Positions 28,180 through 37,700 of a stretch of DNA of 64,000 nucleotides are shown one piece after another. Each line of letters opens with the position of its first letter. Position 1 is the first letter of the stretch. This DNA comes from Verrucomicrobiota bacterium (lineage in GTDB: Bacteria; Verrucomicrobiota; Verrucomicrobiia; Opitutales; Opitutaceae): positions 151,073 through 215,072 of the forward strand of contig VHCJ01000005.1 of NCBI GenBank assembly GCA_016871755.1, written 5' to 3'. Position numbers and translations under genes: made by a program. The notes beneath the pieces are model-generated. The model did no database searches. It was not told the origin of the DNA and saw nothing but the letters and a program-made list of their open reading frames with translations.

Positions 28180-30063
28180 ATGCAGCCGTCCTCCAAGGCC
28201 TCGGCCGCCCATACCTCGCTGGTGCTCGGCGCCCTTGGCGTCGTGTTCGGCGACATTGGCACGAGCCCGCTCTACGCGTTCCGCGAGTCGATCGAGCACC
28301 TTGCCCCGGCGGACCGCATTCACGGCATCCTCGGCGTCCTGTCGCTGATCTTCTGGTCGCTGATGATCGTGGTGAGCTTGAAGTACGCCACGGTCGTCAT
28401 GCGCGCCGACAACCGCGGCGAAGGCGGCATTTTCGCGCTGCTCGCGCTCAGTGGCCTTGAGCCGTCGGACGGCGCCCGGCGCCGGATCACGCCGGGAGTG
28501 ATGGTGGTGCTGCTGGGGGCCGCGATGCTCTGCGGCGAGGGAGTCATCACGCCCGCGATCTCCGTGCTCAGCGCAGCGGAGGGCATGAAGCTGATTGTCC
28601 CGGAGTCAGCGGGCTACGTCGTGCCCGTCAGCCTCGCGATCCTCGTCACCCTCTACGCCGTCCAGCGGAAGGGTACGGCCTTGATCGGCCGCTGGTTCGG
28701 GCCAGTGATGGCCGTGTGGTTCATCGTGCTGGGCGTCCTCGGCATCTATCACCTCGTCGAGACGCCGGCCGTGCTCCACGCCCTGAACCCCGTCCACGGC
28801 TGGAATCTCCTCCGCGACCACCCGGGCAGCGCCACCGCCATCCTCGGATCGGTGGTGCTCGCCATCACCGGCGTCGAGGCGCTCTACGCCGACATGGGAC
28901 ATTTCGGGCGCCGCTCCATCATCCGGGCCTGGTACCTGATCGTGTTGCCGGGGCTCACCCTGAACTACTTTGGCCAGGGTGCCTACCTGCTCTCGCATCC
29001 CACGGACAACGGGAACCCCTTTCTTTCCCTCGCCCCGGAGGGTGCCGCCCGCACCGCACTGCTGGTCCTGTCGTTCTTCGCCGCGGTGATCGCCAGCCAG
29101 GCGCTGATTTCCGGCACGTACTCGCTCGTCCGGCAGGCCATCCAACTGGGCTTCTTCCCCCGCCTGAAGGTCCTCCACACCAGCGCCGAGCAGAGCGGCC
29201 AGATCTACGTGCCACTCGTCAACACGCTGCTGGCGATCGGTTCGATCGCGACCGTGCTGCTCTTCCAGTCGTCCTCCCAGTTGGCGGGCGCCTACGGGAT
29301 CGCGGTCACGGGCGCCATGACCGCGACCACGTTCGCGCTCTTCTTCGCCGCCCGGCGACGCTGGCAGTGGTCGCTTCCCGCCGCCCTCGGCATGTGCCTG
29401 GTCTTCGCCGTCATCGATCTGACCTTCCTCTTCGCCAATGTCCCCAAGATCGCCCATGGCGGGTGGCTGCCGCTCGCCATCGCCGCCGGCATCTTTGCCA
29501 TCATGCACACGTGGAAGAGCGGGCGCAGCGAAATCCAGGAGCGCGTCTACGGCAGTGCCGTCACCGAGCTCGAACTCTCCAGCATCGCCCGCAGCAAGAA
29601 CATCGTCCGCGTCCCGGGCAGCGCCGTCTTCATGGTCGGCACGCCCAAGGGCACCCCGCTCGCCCTGCTCCACCACCTCAAGGCCAACAAGTGCCTGCAG
29701 CAGACCGTGGTGCTCCTCACCATCACGACACAGGACGTGCCGGAGGTCGACGAGGATGAGCGCATGACGCTCGACTCCATGGGCGAGGGCGTCTGGCGCG
29801 CCATCGGTCGCTACGGTTACATGGAATCACCCAACGTCAGCCGCCTCATCGAGCGCATCCAAGCCCAGGGTGTGCCGATCAAGCCGATGGCGACGACGTA
29901 CTACTTCAACCGCGAGATGATCATCTCCGGCGGCAACGCCCGGATGCTGGAATGGCAGAAGAATCTCTACGCCTTCCTCAGCCGCAACGCGACCCCGGTG
30001 AAGGACTACTACCAGATCATGCCGACGCAGATCATCGAGATCGGTCTGCCGGTCCAGTTGTAG
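28180..30063 (+). CDS. kup: Kup-type potassium uptake protein
   Basis: Proton-coupled K+ importer of the inner membrane. 627 aa from ATG 28180 (MQPSSKASAAHTSLVLGALG); the open frame extends upstream over the menB start and is not conserved there. About 12 membrane segments follow the family signature GVVFGDIGTSPLYAFRES (about residues 18-35), with DNRGEGGIFALLAL, GEGVITPAISVLSA, GVEALYADMGHFGRR and the SLVRQAIQLGFFPRLKVLHTS segment. A cytoplasmic C-terminal domain begins near residue 450. Interrupts the menaquinone genes in the opposite orientation. Confidence 0.95.
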   Translation: MQPSSKASAAHTSLVLGALGVVFGDIGTSPLYAFRESIEHLAPADRIHGILGVLSLIFWSLMIVVSLKYATVVMRADNRGEGGIFALLALSGLEPSDGARRRITPGVMVVLLGAAMLCGEGVITPAISVLSAAEGMKLIVPESAGYVVPVSLAILVTLYAVQRKGTALIGRWFGPVMAVWFIVLGVLGIYHLVETPAVLHALNPVHGWNLLRDHPGSATAILGSVVLAITGVEALYADMGHFGRRSIIRAWYLIVLPGLTLNYFGQGAYLLSHPTDNGNPFLSLAPEGAARTALLVLSFFAAVIASQALISGTYSLVRQAIQLGFFPRLKVLHTSAEQSGQIYVPLVNTLLAIGSIATVLLFQSSSQLAGAYGIAVTGAMTATTFALFFAARRRWQWSLPAALGMCLVFAVIDLTFLFANVPKIAHGGWLPLAIAAGIFAIMHTWKSGRSEIQERVYGSAVTELELSSIARSKNIVRVPGSAVFMVGTPKGTPLALLHHLKANKCLQQTVVLLTITTQDVPEVDEDERMTLDSMGEGVWRAIGRYGYMESPNVSRLIERIQAQGVPIKPMATTYYFNREMIISGGNARMLEWQKNLYAFLSRNATPVKDYYQIMPTQIIEIGLPVQL

Positions 30064-30069
30064 TCGCCC

Positions 30070-30092
30070 GTCCGCCGCCTTGTTCGGCGGAC
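30070..30092. terminator. bidirectional hairpin between kup and menD
   Basis: GTCCGCCG (30070-30077) and CGGCGGAC (30085-30092) form a perfect 8 bp stem around CCTTGTT, in the 43 bp gap between convergent kup and menD. There is no strong T tract on either strand, but the placement suits a shared terminator. Confidence 0.55.
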
Positions 30093-30106
30093 CACGCGCC
30101 ATCGGC

Positions 30107-31864
30107 TCAGGCCTGATTCACCCGGGCCGCCACCTCCGCCGCCACGCGGGCGAAGAGCTCCTTGCGCTGGCGTGCGTCCCGTTTCCGGTCGGTTCGCAGC
30201 TCCCACACGCGCACGCCGTTCGCGGGCAGCGTCTTCACCGCCGTCTCCAAGTCTCTCCACGAGGCAATCACGCGATGCTCCAAGCCATGCGCCCGCACCA
30301 GCGCCGCGATGTCCACGGTCTGCGGGGTGGCGAACAACTCCTCGAACGGGGGCTCATGCGCCGCAATCGGGAGGTGCTCAAAGATGCCGCCGCCCGCGTT
30401 GTTGATCAGCACCACGGTGAGCGAACCCCGCAATGCCGCCGCGGCGAGGAGGCCGTTGCTGTCGTGCAGGAACGCCAAATCCCCCGTCAGCAGCACCGCC
30501 GGAGGTCCGCCTTCCGCCGCGCCCAGCGCGGTCGAGAGCGTGCCGTCAATGCCGTTGGCTCCTCGACTGCACTGCACACGCAGCCCGGTCTTCCCGGGAG
30601 GGACAAAATACTCGAGGTCGCGCACCGGCATGCTGGAGGCCACGCACCATGTCACGCCCGCCGGCAGGGTCCGCGCCAGCAGCCACGCCGCTTTCCCTTC
30701 GAAGAGCCGGTCCTCGGCCTCCAGCGCCTCATCCAAGCGCGTCCGCGCCTCCGCCTCCGCACGCAACCAGCGCACCCGGTACGCGTCGTCCGTCCCGGCC
30801 AGGCCTTCGACAGTCAGGCGCTCCACCGCCGCCGCCCGCTGCTCCGTCCGCAGGTGCAGTGCGTCGCGGTTGACCGCGCCGTCCGCGAGCAGGAGGCACC
30901 GCGCCCCGCTCCGTTCCAGCCACGTCCGCAGCACTTTGCTGGTCGGCCAGCCTCCCAGACACAGCACCTGCCCGGGCCGCAGCGTCCGGGCCGTGCCCTC
31001 GTCGCGCAGCACGGTGTCGTAGGTCGTCACGATCGGTGCTCCGGCGGGGGCATGGAAGCGCAGCGGGGAAAGCGCATCCGCGAGCACGGGCCAACCGGTC
31101 CGACCGGCGACGTCGAGCACCGCGCGAACGTAGCCCGCCGGATCCACCGGGTCCGCCTGCCCCGCCACGATCACGCCGCAGGTGGTCTCAACCCGCAAGC
31201 GGGCGGACTGCGCGGCGGCGCTCGGGTCCGTGGGTCGGTCGAGGTAGTCAAAGAAGCCGTCATCCAGCCCGTCGATGACCACGGTCTCGCCCGCCGCCGT
31301 CGGTGGGGCGAGCGGATCGCGGAACGGCAGGTTCAGATGCACGGGGCCCGCGGGCGAGCCCGCGGCCGCCCGCCACGCCTGCACCGCCGTCTGCCGCAGG
31401 TAGCGCAGCAGGGACAACGTGGCCTCAGGCACGGCGACTTCATGCTGCCAGCGGACGTAGTCGCCGAAGATCTTCTGCTGATCGATGGTCTGTCCAGAGT
31501 GGCAGGCCCGCATCTCGGGCGGGCGATCCGCCGTGAGGACCAGGAGCGGCACTCCGGCCTCATGCGCCTCGACCACCGCGGGGAAGTAGTTCGCCACGGC
31601 CGATCCGCTCGTGCACACGAGCGCCACCGGGCGCCGGGAACGCCGCGCCAGACCGAGCGCAAAGAACGCCGCCGAGCGTTCGTCCACCATCACCGTCCGC
31701 CGCAGCCGCGGCGACCGCGCCACCGCCAGCGCCAGCGGCGTCGAGCGCAATCCCGGGGAAATCACGACGTGCGCCAGACCGAGGCGGACGAGGGTCTCCA
31801 CCAGCACGCTGGCCCACAGCGTGTTCGGGGTGCGACGGTCGAACGGTGATCCAAGGTCGGCCAT
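30107..31864 (-). CDS. menD: 2-succinyl-5-enolpyruvyl-6-hydroxy-3-cyclohexene-1-carboxylate synthase
   Basis: ThDP-dependent enzyme joining 2-oxoglutarate and isochorismate in menaquinone synthesis. 585 aa from ATG 31864. Visible: NTLWASVLVETLVRLG, the substrate motif ISPGLRSTPLALA, the ThDP-activating glutamate in VDERSAAFFALGLA, CTSGSAVANYFPAVVEA, and the C-terminal ThDP/Mg motif beginning LTGDLAFLHDSNGL and ending near INNAGGGIFEHLP. Follows menF with a 36 bp gap on the same strand, so metG-menF-menD is likely one operon. Confidence 0.96.
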   Translation of the reverse strand: MADLGSPFDRRTPNTLWASVLVETLVRLGLAHVVISPGLRSTPLALAVARSPRLRRTVMVDERSAAFFALGLARRSRRPVALVCTSGSAVANYFPAVVEAHEAGVPLLVLTADRPPEMRACHSGQTIDQQKIFGDYVRWQHEVAVPEATLSLLRYLRQTAVQAWRAAAGSPAGPVHLNLPFRDPLAPPTAAGETVVIDGLDDGFFDYLDRPTDPSAAAQSARLRVETTCGVIVAGQADPVDPAGYVRAVLDVAGRTGWPVLADALSPLRFHAPAGAPIVTTYDTVLRDEGTARTLRPGQVLCLGGWPTSKVLRTWLERSGARCLLLADGAVNRDALHLRTEQRAAAVERLTVEGLAGTDDAYRVRWLRAEAEARTRLDEALEAEDRLFEGKAAWLLARTLPAGVTWCVASSMPVRDLEYFVPPGKTGLRVQCSRGANGIDGTLSTALGAAEGGPPAVLLTGDLAFLHDSNGLLAAAALRGSLTVVLINNAGGGIFEHLPIAAHEPPFEELFATPQTVDIAALVRAHGLEHRVIASWRDLETAVKTLPANGVRVWELRTDRKRDARQRKELFARVAAEVAARVNQA

Positions 31865-31900
31865 AGCAACAGCCTAGCGAGGTTCCCGGCGGAGGAAACG

Positions 31901-33355
31901 TCAAACCGCACCCGTCCCAGCGCCGACCAAAGCCTCCACCAGCGCCGCAAACTTCAGCTCGGTCTCGGCAAACTCCTGCTCCGGGGTCGATCCCGCCACG
32001 ATGCCGGCCCCGGCATAGACGCGCGCCCGATTGCCCTCGATCAATGCGCTCCGGATGCCGACGAAGAACTCGCCGCCACCGCGTCCGTTCATCCAGCCGA
32101 GCGCGCCGGCGTACAGGCCGCGCGGGAATCCCTCCAACCCGCGGATCGCCGCGATCGCCTGCTCCCGCGGGGTCCCGCCGACCGCCGGCGTCGGGTGCAG
32201 CACCGCCAGCGCGTCCAGCAAGCGAACGCCCGCCGGGAGGGGCACACTCACCGCCGTCGCGAGGTGCTGCACGTTCGCCAGACGGCGCAGCGTGGGGCGA
32301 GCCGCCACATCCACCGTCATTCCCAGCGGGGCGAGGCGGCGGACGATCGACTCGAGGACGAGACGATGTTCGCGGAGGTCCTTCTCGCTGCGCAGCAAGG
32401 CGTGCGACAGGGCCGCATCCTCGCTCGCGCCCGTCCCGCGCCGCGCCGACCCGGCGAGCGCCTCCGTCTCCAGCACGCCACGGCTGACCCGCACGAGGCG
32501 CTCGGGGCTGGCACCGATGAAGCTGCGGCCGTGTCCGTCGCCGACCGAGAACGCGTAACAGGCTGGAAAGCGCTGCCGGAGTCCGTTCAGCACCCGCAGG
32601 GGATGCAGCGGAGCCGCCGTGCCGAGGTCGCGGGCGCGGGCGAGGACGATCTTGCGGAAGTCGCCGGCGGCGATGCGCCGCAGCGCCTCCGTCACGGCGG
32701 CGCGGTAGTCGCCCGCCTCCCGGGACTCGACCCGCCCGCGCTCGGGCGGAGGCACCATGGCGTCTTCCGGCGGCAGCGCCGCGGTCGACGCATACTCGAA
32801 GCCGGAGAACTTGCGGTGCGCCCTCCAGACGCGCTCGGCGAGCGGTGCAATGTCCGCGTCGGGCTCCAGCCAGACGTTCGCGACCGCCGTGGTGCAGTCG
32901 CCAGCCCGGGCGACCTGCCAGCGGGGCACGAAGGCCCTCGCCGCCGGAAAGGGTTCGCCGGCTTCAACGTTATCCAGGAAGGCAAAACCAGCGAACACAT
33001 GCGGACCGCCGAAGGGGGCATCCACCGCGCCGACCGCCAGCGTGTGTTCGAAAAGGTCGTCCGCCCACGCCTGCACCGCCGCGAAGCGTCCGGGGCCGGA
33101 CGCCTCGCACATCCGCAACGCCTCGGCCCCGGCGATCGCGGAGTCGAGCGACGGGTTCTCCGCGTAGAAGTGCAGCTCCCCGGATGCGTAGATCGACTCG
33201 AGCACCGCAAGGGGATCGAGGGCGTCCACCGCCACCGCGATGCTCACCAGCTTGCCGTGCGCGTCGCGACGGGCGATTTCACGGCACTCACCGAGGAACG
33301 CCGCCAGACGCTCCGGCGACGCGTTGTCCGCGGGACTGACCGGGAGGGTCTTCAC
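31901..33355 (-). CDS. menF: isochorismate synthase
   Basis: Converts chorismate to isochorismate, the entry to menaquinone synthesis. 484 aa from GTG 33355, whose GTGA overlaps the metG TGA stop; the frame is open further upstream but that part is inside metG. The C-terminal chorismate-binding domain shows RKIVLARARDL, FIGASPERLVRVSRG, ETEALAGSARRG, HLATAVSVPLP, HPTPAVGGTP and the last signature YAGAGIVAGSTPEQEFAETELK. An entC-type siderophore role is less likely because menD follows directly. Confidence 0.93.
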   Translation of the reverse strand: MKTLPVSPADNASPERLAAFLGECREIARRDAHGKLVSIAVAVDALDPLAVLESIYASGELHFYAENPSLDSAIAGAEALRMCEASGPGRFAAVQAWADDLFEHTLAVGAVDAPFGGPHVFAGFAFLDNVEAGEPFPAARAFVPRWQVARAGDCTTAVANVWLEPDADIAPLAERVWRAHRKFSGFEYASTAALPPEDAMVPPPERGRVESREAGDYRAAVTEALRRIAAGDFRKIVLARARDLGTAAPLHPLRVLNGLRQRFPACYAFSVGDGHGRSFIGASPERLVRVSRGVLETEALAGSARRGTGASEDAALSHALLRSEKDLREHRLVLESIVRRLAPLGMTVDVAARPTLRRLANVQHLATAVSVPLPAGVRLLDALAVLHPTPAVGGTPREQAIAAIRGLEGFPRGLYAGALGWMNGRGGGEFFVGIRSALIEGNRARVYAGAGIVAGSTPEQEFAETELKFAALVEALVGAGTGAV

Positions 33356-34872
33356 CCCTGCGGGCGGGGAAACAGAATCGCCGTCGCCGCGACCTTGCGA
33401 CCCGACAGACTCGTTCCCCAGTTCAGTTCGTCCCGCCACGCCGCCGCCGGCGCGTAGCCGAGCACCCCGCGGATCTTGTCCGTTGTCCCGGGCATGACCG
33501 GCGCGAGCAGCGTCGCCGCGAGGCGCAGCGCCTCGGCCATGGTCGCCAGCGCCATGCGCAGGCGCGCCTGGTCGGCGGGCTCCGTCGACTTACCCAGCTT
33601 CCACGGCGCGAGCTTGTCGATGTAGGCGTTCGTCGCCGTCACGAACGCGAAGGTTCTCTCCAGCGCGACGTGGAACTGGAAGGACTCATGCAGCCCGATG
33701 ACCTCGTCGCGGGTCTGCGCCCAGAGCGTCTGCAGTTCACGCTCGGGTGCCTCGGCCGGACCCGCCTCCGGCACGGTCGCCGCGGCGAAGCGGTTGGTCA
33801 TGTTCAGCGTGCGGTTGACGAGGTTGCCGAGGTTGTTCGCAAGTTCCGTGGTGTAGCGGGTGAGGAACTGTGCCTGCGAGAAGTCGCTGTCCTGACCCAC
33901 GCTCATCTCGCGCATCAGGAAGTAGCGCAGCGCGTCCACGCCGTAGGTGTCGCAGTACTCCGCCGCGTGAATGAAGTTGCCCGTGCTCTTGGCCATCTTG
34001 GCGCCGTTGATTGACCACCAGCCATGCGCGAGAATCGACTTCGGCAGTGCGATGCCCGCCGCCTTGAGCATGATCGGCCAGTAGACCGCATGCGGAGGCA
34101 CGAGGATGTCCTTGCCGATGACATGGAAGTCCGCCGGCCACACGCCCGGCTTGTCCGCGACGGCCGAGTAGTAGTTCAGCAGGGCATCAAACCACACGTA
34201 GGTGACGAAGCCGGAGTCGAACGGCAGCGGGATGCCCCACTCCAGCCGCTCGCGGGGACGCGAGATGCAAAGGTCGTTCAGGGGCTCCTTCAGAAATTCC
34301 AGCACCTGCTTCGCCCGGTAACGCGGAAAGATAAACGCTTCGTGGGACCGGATGTGCTCCGCCAGCCACGCTTGGTGACGCTGCAGCCGGAAAAAGTAGT
34401 TCGACTCCGTGATCTGGGTGACCTCGCCGTAAATCTCCGGCCACGAGCCGTCCGGATTCCGGTCCTTCTCCTGCAGAAACTGCTCCTGGCGGGTCGAGTA
34501 GAAGCCCGTGTAGTCCGCCTTGTAGATGTCCCCTTGATCGTGGAGTTGCTGCAGGATGGCCTGCACCACGCGCTTGTGGCGATCCTCGGTCGTCCGGATG
34601 AAGTCGTCGTTGGAGATTTCCAGTTTCGCGCACAGCGTCCGGAACTCGGCGCTCACCGCATCCACAAACGCCTGCGGCTCAACATTTTTGCGCCGCGCAC
34701 TCTGCTGCACCTTCTGGCCGTGCTCATCGGTCCCGGTCAGGAACCACACCGGGTCGCCCATCAACCGGCGGAATCGAGCAATGACGTCGGTCAACACCTT
34801 CTCATAGGCGTGCCCGAGGTGCGGTGACCCATTCGTGTAGTCGATCGCGGTGGTGACGTAGAAGGTTTTCAT
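33352..34872 (-). CDS. metG: methionine--tRNA ligase
   Basis: Class I aminoacyl-tRNA synthetase. 506 aa from ATG 34872 (MKTFYVTTAIDYTNGSPHLGHAYE). The HIGH-type motif is HLGH and the KMSKS loop reads KMAKSTGN. The connecting insertion (FYSTRQEQFLQEKD) lacks the zinc-binding cysteines, so it is the short, zinc-free form without the C-terminal tRNA-binding EMAP-like domain. Anticodon-binding helices carry TNAYIDKLAPWKL. Overlaps menF by 4 bp, an unusual pairing of a housekeeping synthetase with a quinone gene. Confidence 0.97.
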   Translation of the reverse strand: MKTFYVTTAIDYTNGSPHLGHAYEKVLTDVIARFRRLMGDPVWFLTGTDEHGQKVQQSARRKNVEPQAFVDAVSAEFRTLCAKLEISNDDFIRTTEDRHKRVVQAILQQLHDQGDIYKADYTGFYSTRQEQFLQEKDRNPDGSWPEIYGEVTQITESNYFFRLQRHQAWLAEHIRSHEAFIFPRYRAKQVLEFLKEPLNDLCISRPRERLEWGIPLPFDSGFVTYVWFDALLNYYSAVADKPGVWPADFHVIGKDILVPPHAVYWPIMLKAAGIALPKSILAHGWWSINGAKMAKSTGNFIHAAEYCDTYGVDALRYFLMREMSVGQDSDFSQAQFLTRYTTELANNLGNLVNRTLNMTNRFAAATVPEAGPAEAPERELQTLWAQTRDEVIGLHESFQFHVALERTFAFVTATNAYIDKLAPWKLGKSTEPADQARLRMALATMAEALRLAATLLAPVMPGTTDKIRGVLGYAPAAAWRDELNWGTSLSGRKVAATAILFPRPQG

Positions 34873-34961
34873 CGCCTGAACCCCGAATTGAAGCCGGGTT
34901 GGGCGGCTTTGTCCAAGGTTTTACGATTTCCGCCCCCTTCAGGGCATGGCGGCTCGCGCCG

Positions 34962-35801
34962 ATGAGGACAGCAAGCTGCAAAGCCCCCGCCGTGTCACGC
35001 TCCACCCTTCCCTCGCCCTCGTCCCAGCCTGCCGACGCCAGCCCCGGTCTTCCGGCGGGGCCCACCGGGAGCGTAGCGGGTGCGGACGCCAAGGTCGGGA
35101 GCAGCGGGCCGGCGACCCGGACGCCCGAGTTGGTCGTCGTGGTTCCGGTCTTCAACGAGGAGACGGTCATCGTCTCCGTCCTGCGCGAGTGGCGGGAGGA
35201 GGTCGCGCGCGTGGTGCCGAATTTCCAGTTGCTGGTGATCAACGACGGTTCGACGGACGGCACGCTGGCGGCGCTTTCCCAGCTCGATTGGCCGGAGCTG
35301 ACGGTCCACAGCCATGCGAACCGGGGACACGGGCAGAGCTGCCTCGTGGGCTACCTCGAGGCTGAGCGCATCGGCGCGCCTTTCGTGTTCCAGATCGACT
35401 CCGACGGCCAGTGTGACCCGGTGGCATTCCGCTCCGTCTGGGAACGACGTCACGAGGCGCCGGCGGTGTACGGTCGCCGGATCACGCGCGACGACGGTCC
35501 GAGCCGGCGGCTCATCACCCGCGTGCTGCGCTGGTCGCTCAAGCTGCTGCGCCACACCCGGCTCAACGACACGAACGTCCCGTACCGGCTCTACCACACC
35601 GGTGCCGCCGCCGCCGCCGCGCGCAAGGTTCCGCGCACGTTCGACCTCGCCAACATCGGACTCGCCTTGAAGCTCGAACCGCAGGGCTTCGTGGAGGTGC
35701 CGATCCACTTCCGCGACCGCGTCGGCGGCCACGCTTCGGTGCGTTACTGGGGCTTCGCCCGCAAGGCCCGGCGCCTGTTCCGCGACCTGCGCTCGCTCTA
35801 G
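34962..35801 (+). CDS. glycosyltransferase family 2
   Basis: About 279 aa from ATG 34962; an earlier TTG at 34899 is in frame, and the first 50 residues (Pro/Ser/Ala-rich) are unconserved, so the start is uncertain. The GT-A core begins ELVVVVPVFNEETVIVSVL, continues with VINDGSTDGT and NRGHGQSCLVGYLEA, and has the metal-binding region QIDSDGQCDP. No C-terminal membrane segments are seen, unlike dolichyl-phosphate-type relatives. Two bases separate its stop from the UDP-galactopyranose mutase gene, so both probably serve one surface glycan. Confidence 0.85.
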   Translation: MRTASCKAPAVSRSTLPSPSSQPADASPGLPAGPTGSVAGADAKVGSSGPATRTPELVVVVPVFNEETVIVSVLREWREEVARVVPNFQLLVINDGSTDGTLAALSQLDWPELTVHSHANRGHGQSCLVGYLEAERIGAPFVFQIDSDGQCDPVAFRSVWERRHEAPAVYGRRITRDDGPSRRLITRVLRWSLKLLRHTRLNDTNVPYRLYHTGAAAAAARKVPRTFDLANIGLALKLEPQGFVEVPIHFRDRVGGHASVRYWGFARKARRLFRDLRSL

Positions 35802-35803
35802 CC

Positions 35804-36984
35804 GTGCGTCCGGCCTACGATTTCGTCATCGTCGGCGCCGGGTTCTCCGGCCTCGTCATCGCCGAGCGTCTCGGGGCCGCCGGCCACCGGTGCCTCGTCG
35901 TCGAGAAGCGCGACCACATCGGCGGCAACTGCCACGACCGACACGACCGCAACGGACTGCTCTATCATGTCTACGGTCCGCACTACTTCCGCACCAATTC
36001 CGCCGTCGTCCGCGAGTATCTGAGCCGGTTCACCGCTTGGCGCGAGGTGAAGTACCGGGTCCAGGTCTACACCCAGGGCCGCTACTGGAGCCTCCCCGTC
36101 AACCTCGCCACGTACCGCCAGCTCTGTGGACGCGCCGACGCGTCCGAGACCGAATTCAAGGACTACCTCGCCCGCGCCATCATCCCGTGCGAGCATCCCG
36201 CCAATTCCCGCGACGCGATGCTCGCCTGCGTGGGACCCGAGCTCTACGAGCTGTTCTTCAGGGGTACACGCTCAAGCAGTGGGGCCGGCCCGCCGAGGCG
36301 CTCGATGCGTCAGTCTGCCGTCGCATCCCGTGGCGCTCCGACGTCGACGAGCGCTACTTCCACGATGAGTTTCAGGCGCTGCCGCGCGACGGGTACCACC
36401 GGCTCTTCGAGAATCTGTACGCCGCCTCCGGCGCCGATCTGCGACTGGAGACCGATTACCGCGACATCCTTCCCCACGTGCACTGCCAACACTTGGTGTA
36501 CACCGGGCCGATCGACGAGTACTTCGGGCATTGTCACGGTCCGCTGCCCTATCGCAGCGTCCGCCTGCAACTCGAGGAGTACTCAGCGGCCGACCGTCCC
36601 GACGGGCTGCTCCAGCCCGCGCTGCAGGTGAACTATCCCGGCAGCGAGCCCTTCACGCGCACGGTGGAGCTCAAGCACATCACCGGCCAGTCGAGTCCGT
36701 TCTCCAACCTCGTCCGCGAATTCTCCGAGGAGCACGTGAACGGGCGCAATGATCCGTACTACCCAATTCCTGGTCCGGAGAGTCAGGCGCTCATCGAGCA
36801 GTACTGCACGCTCGCGGAGCGGGAGGCCGGCGTCACCTTCATTGGTCGGCTCGCCCAGTTCCGCTACCTGAACATGGATCAGGTCGTCGGTGCCGCCCTC
36901 CACACCGCGGAGAAGCTGAAGCTCAAGCAGGGGCCGGTCTTCTCCGGCTCCCTTCCCGCGCGCTCGGCCCAAGCGGTCGCCTGA
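35804..36984 (+). pseudogene. glf: UDP-galactopyranose mutase with a one-base frameshift
   Basis: Interconverts UDP-galactopyranose and UDP-galactofuranose. Frame 1 from GTG 35804 carries the FAD-binding N-terminus (DFVIVGAGFSGLVIAERL, then KRDHIGGNCHDRHD) and reads to LYELFFRG. From 36265 a different frame continues exactly with YTLKQWGRPAEALDASVCRR and the rest of the enzyme to TGA 36982-36984, including FGHCHGPLPYRS and LNMDQVVGAAL. One base is missing after AGGGG at 36260-36264. Combined length (about 393 aa) is normal. It is either a true pseudogene, a programmed shift (no strong slippery site seen), or an assembly error in a G run. Confidence 0.88.
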
Positions 36985-37001
36985 GCGATCGCCGCCGCGA
37001 T

Positions 37002-37052
37002 CCGCCGCAGGGGGACGGGGCTCCAGGACAGGCCGGAACGGACCTGCGGCGG
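37002..37052. terminator. 10 bp inverted repeat between convergent glf and trmL
   Basis: CCGCCGCAGG (37002-37011) and CCTGCGGCGG (37043-37052) are perfect complements around a 31 bp loop, in the 93 bp gap between the two convergent genes. Likely a bidirectional terminator; the long loop is unusual. Confidence 0.4.
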
Positions 37053-37077
37053 CGGAGTGAACGCATCCCGGAGGATC

Positions 37078-37542
37078 TCAGGAGCGCGGTCGCAACTGGC
37101 GCAGGGCTTCGTAGCAGGCAATGCCCGCCGCAGTGCTGAGATTGAGCGAACGGAGTTCCGGGTTCGCTTGGGGGATGGTCACGCGACCCGCCTCCCCGAT
37201 TTCCGCGTGCAACCACTCGGGTGCCCCCGATCCTTCGTTGCCAAACACGAGTCCATCCTCGTCGGCGAACGCCGCGTCCCAGTAGCTCCGCTCCGTGTGG
37301 GTCGTGAACAGCCAGAGGCGACGCGGCCCGAGCGGGCTCGCGCGGAAGGCCGCCCAGTCGGTGTGTTCATGCACGTCAAGCGATCGCCAGTAATCCATTC
37401 CTGCTCGCCGGAGGTTGCGGTCGTTGATGACGAACCCCAGCGGCTGGATGAGGTGCAGGCGCGAACGGGTCAGCGCGCACATCCGGCCGATGTTGCCGGT
37501 GTTCTGCGGGATTTCGGGCTGAAACAGGATGATGTGCAGCAT
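37078..37542 (-). CDS. trmL: tRNA (cytidine(34)-2'-O)-methyltransferase
   Basis: SPOUT-class methyltransferase modifying the wobble base of tRNA-Leu isoacceptors. 154 aa from ATG 37542 (MLHIILFQPEIPQNTGNIGR), the normal length. Family motifs: NTGNIGRMCALT, LGFVINDRNLRRAGMDYW, the knot segment LVFGNEGSGAPEWL and IPQANPELRSLNLSTAAGIACYEALRQL. It stands alone on the minus strand between two plus-strand groups. Confidence 0.95.
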   Translation of the reverse strand: MLHIILFQPEIPQNTGNIGRMCALTRSRLHLIQPLGFVINDRNLRRAGMDYWRSLDVHEHTDWAAFRASPLGPRRLWLFTTHTERSYWDAAFADEDGLVFGNEGSGAPEWLHAEIGEAGRVTIPQANPELRSLNLSTAAGIACYEALRQLRPRS

Positions 37543-37700
37543 GCGCTCAATCGGGGGAGCATGACTTCACCCCCCGATTCCCGCACCCTGCTCCAGATCC
37601 CGCCTGCTTGGCAACTCCAAGCGGGGGACCGACGTCTCCCCCAACTCCACCGTTGCCCCGTCGCGTCCGCTGCGTTGCCATGCCGTCCACGTCCCGCCGC

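Noticed and set aside
35890..36984. A separate 364-codon gene overlapping the first half of glf
   Set aside because: Only its part after 36265 is enzyme-like; the part before is out-of-frame glf. One frameshifted gene explains both.
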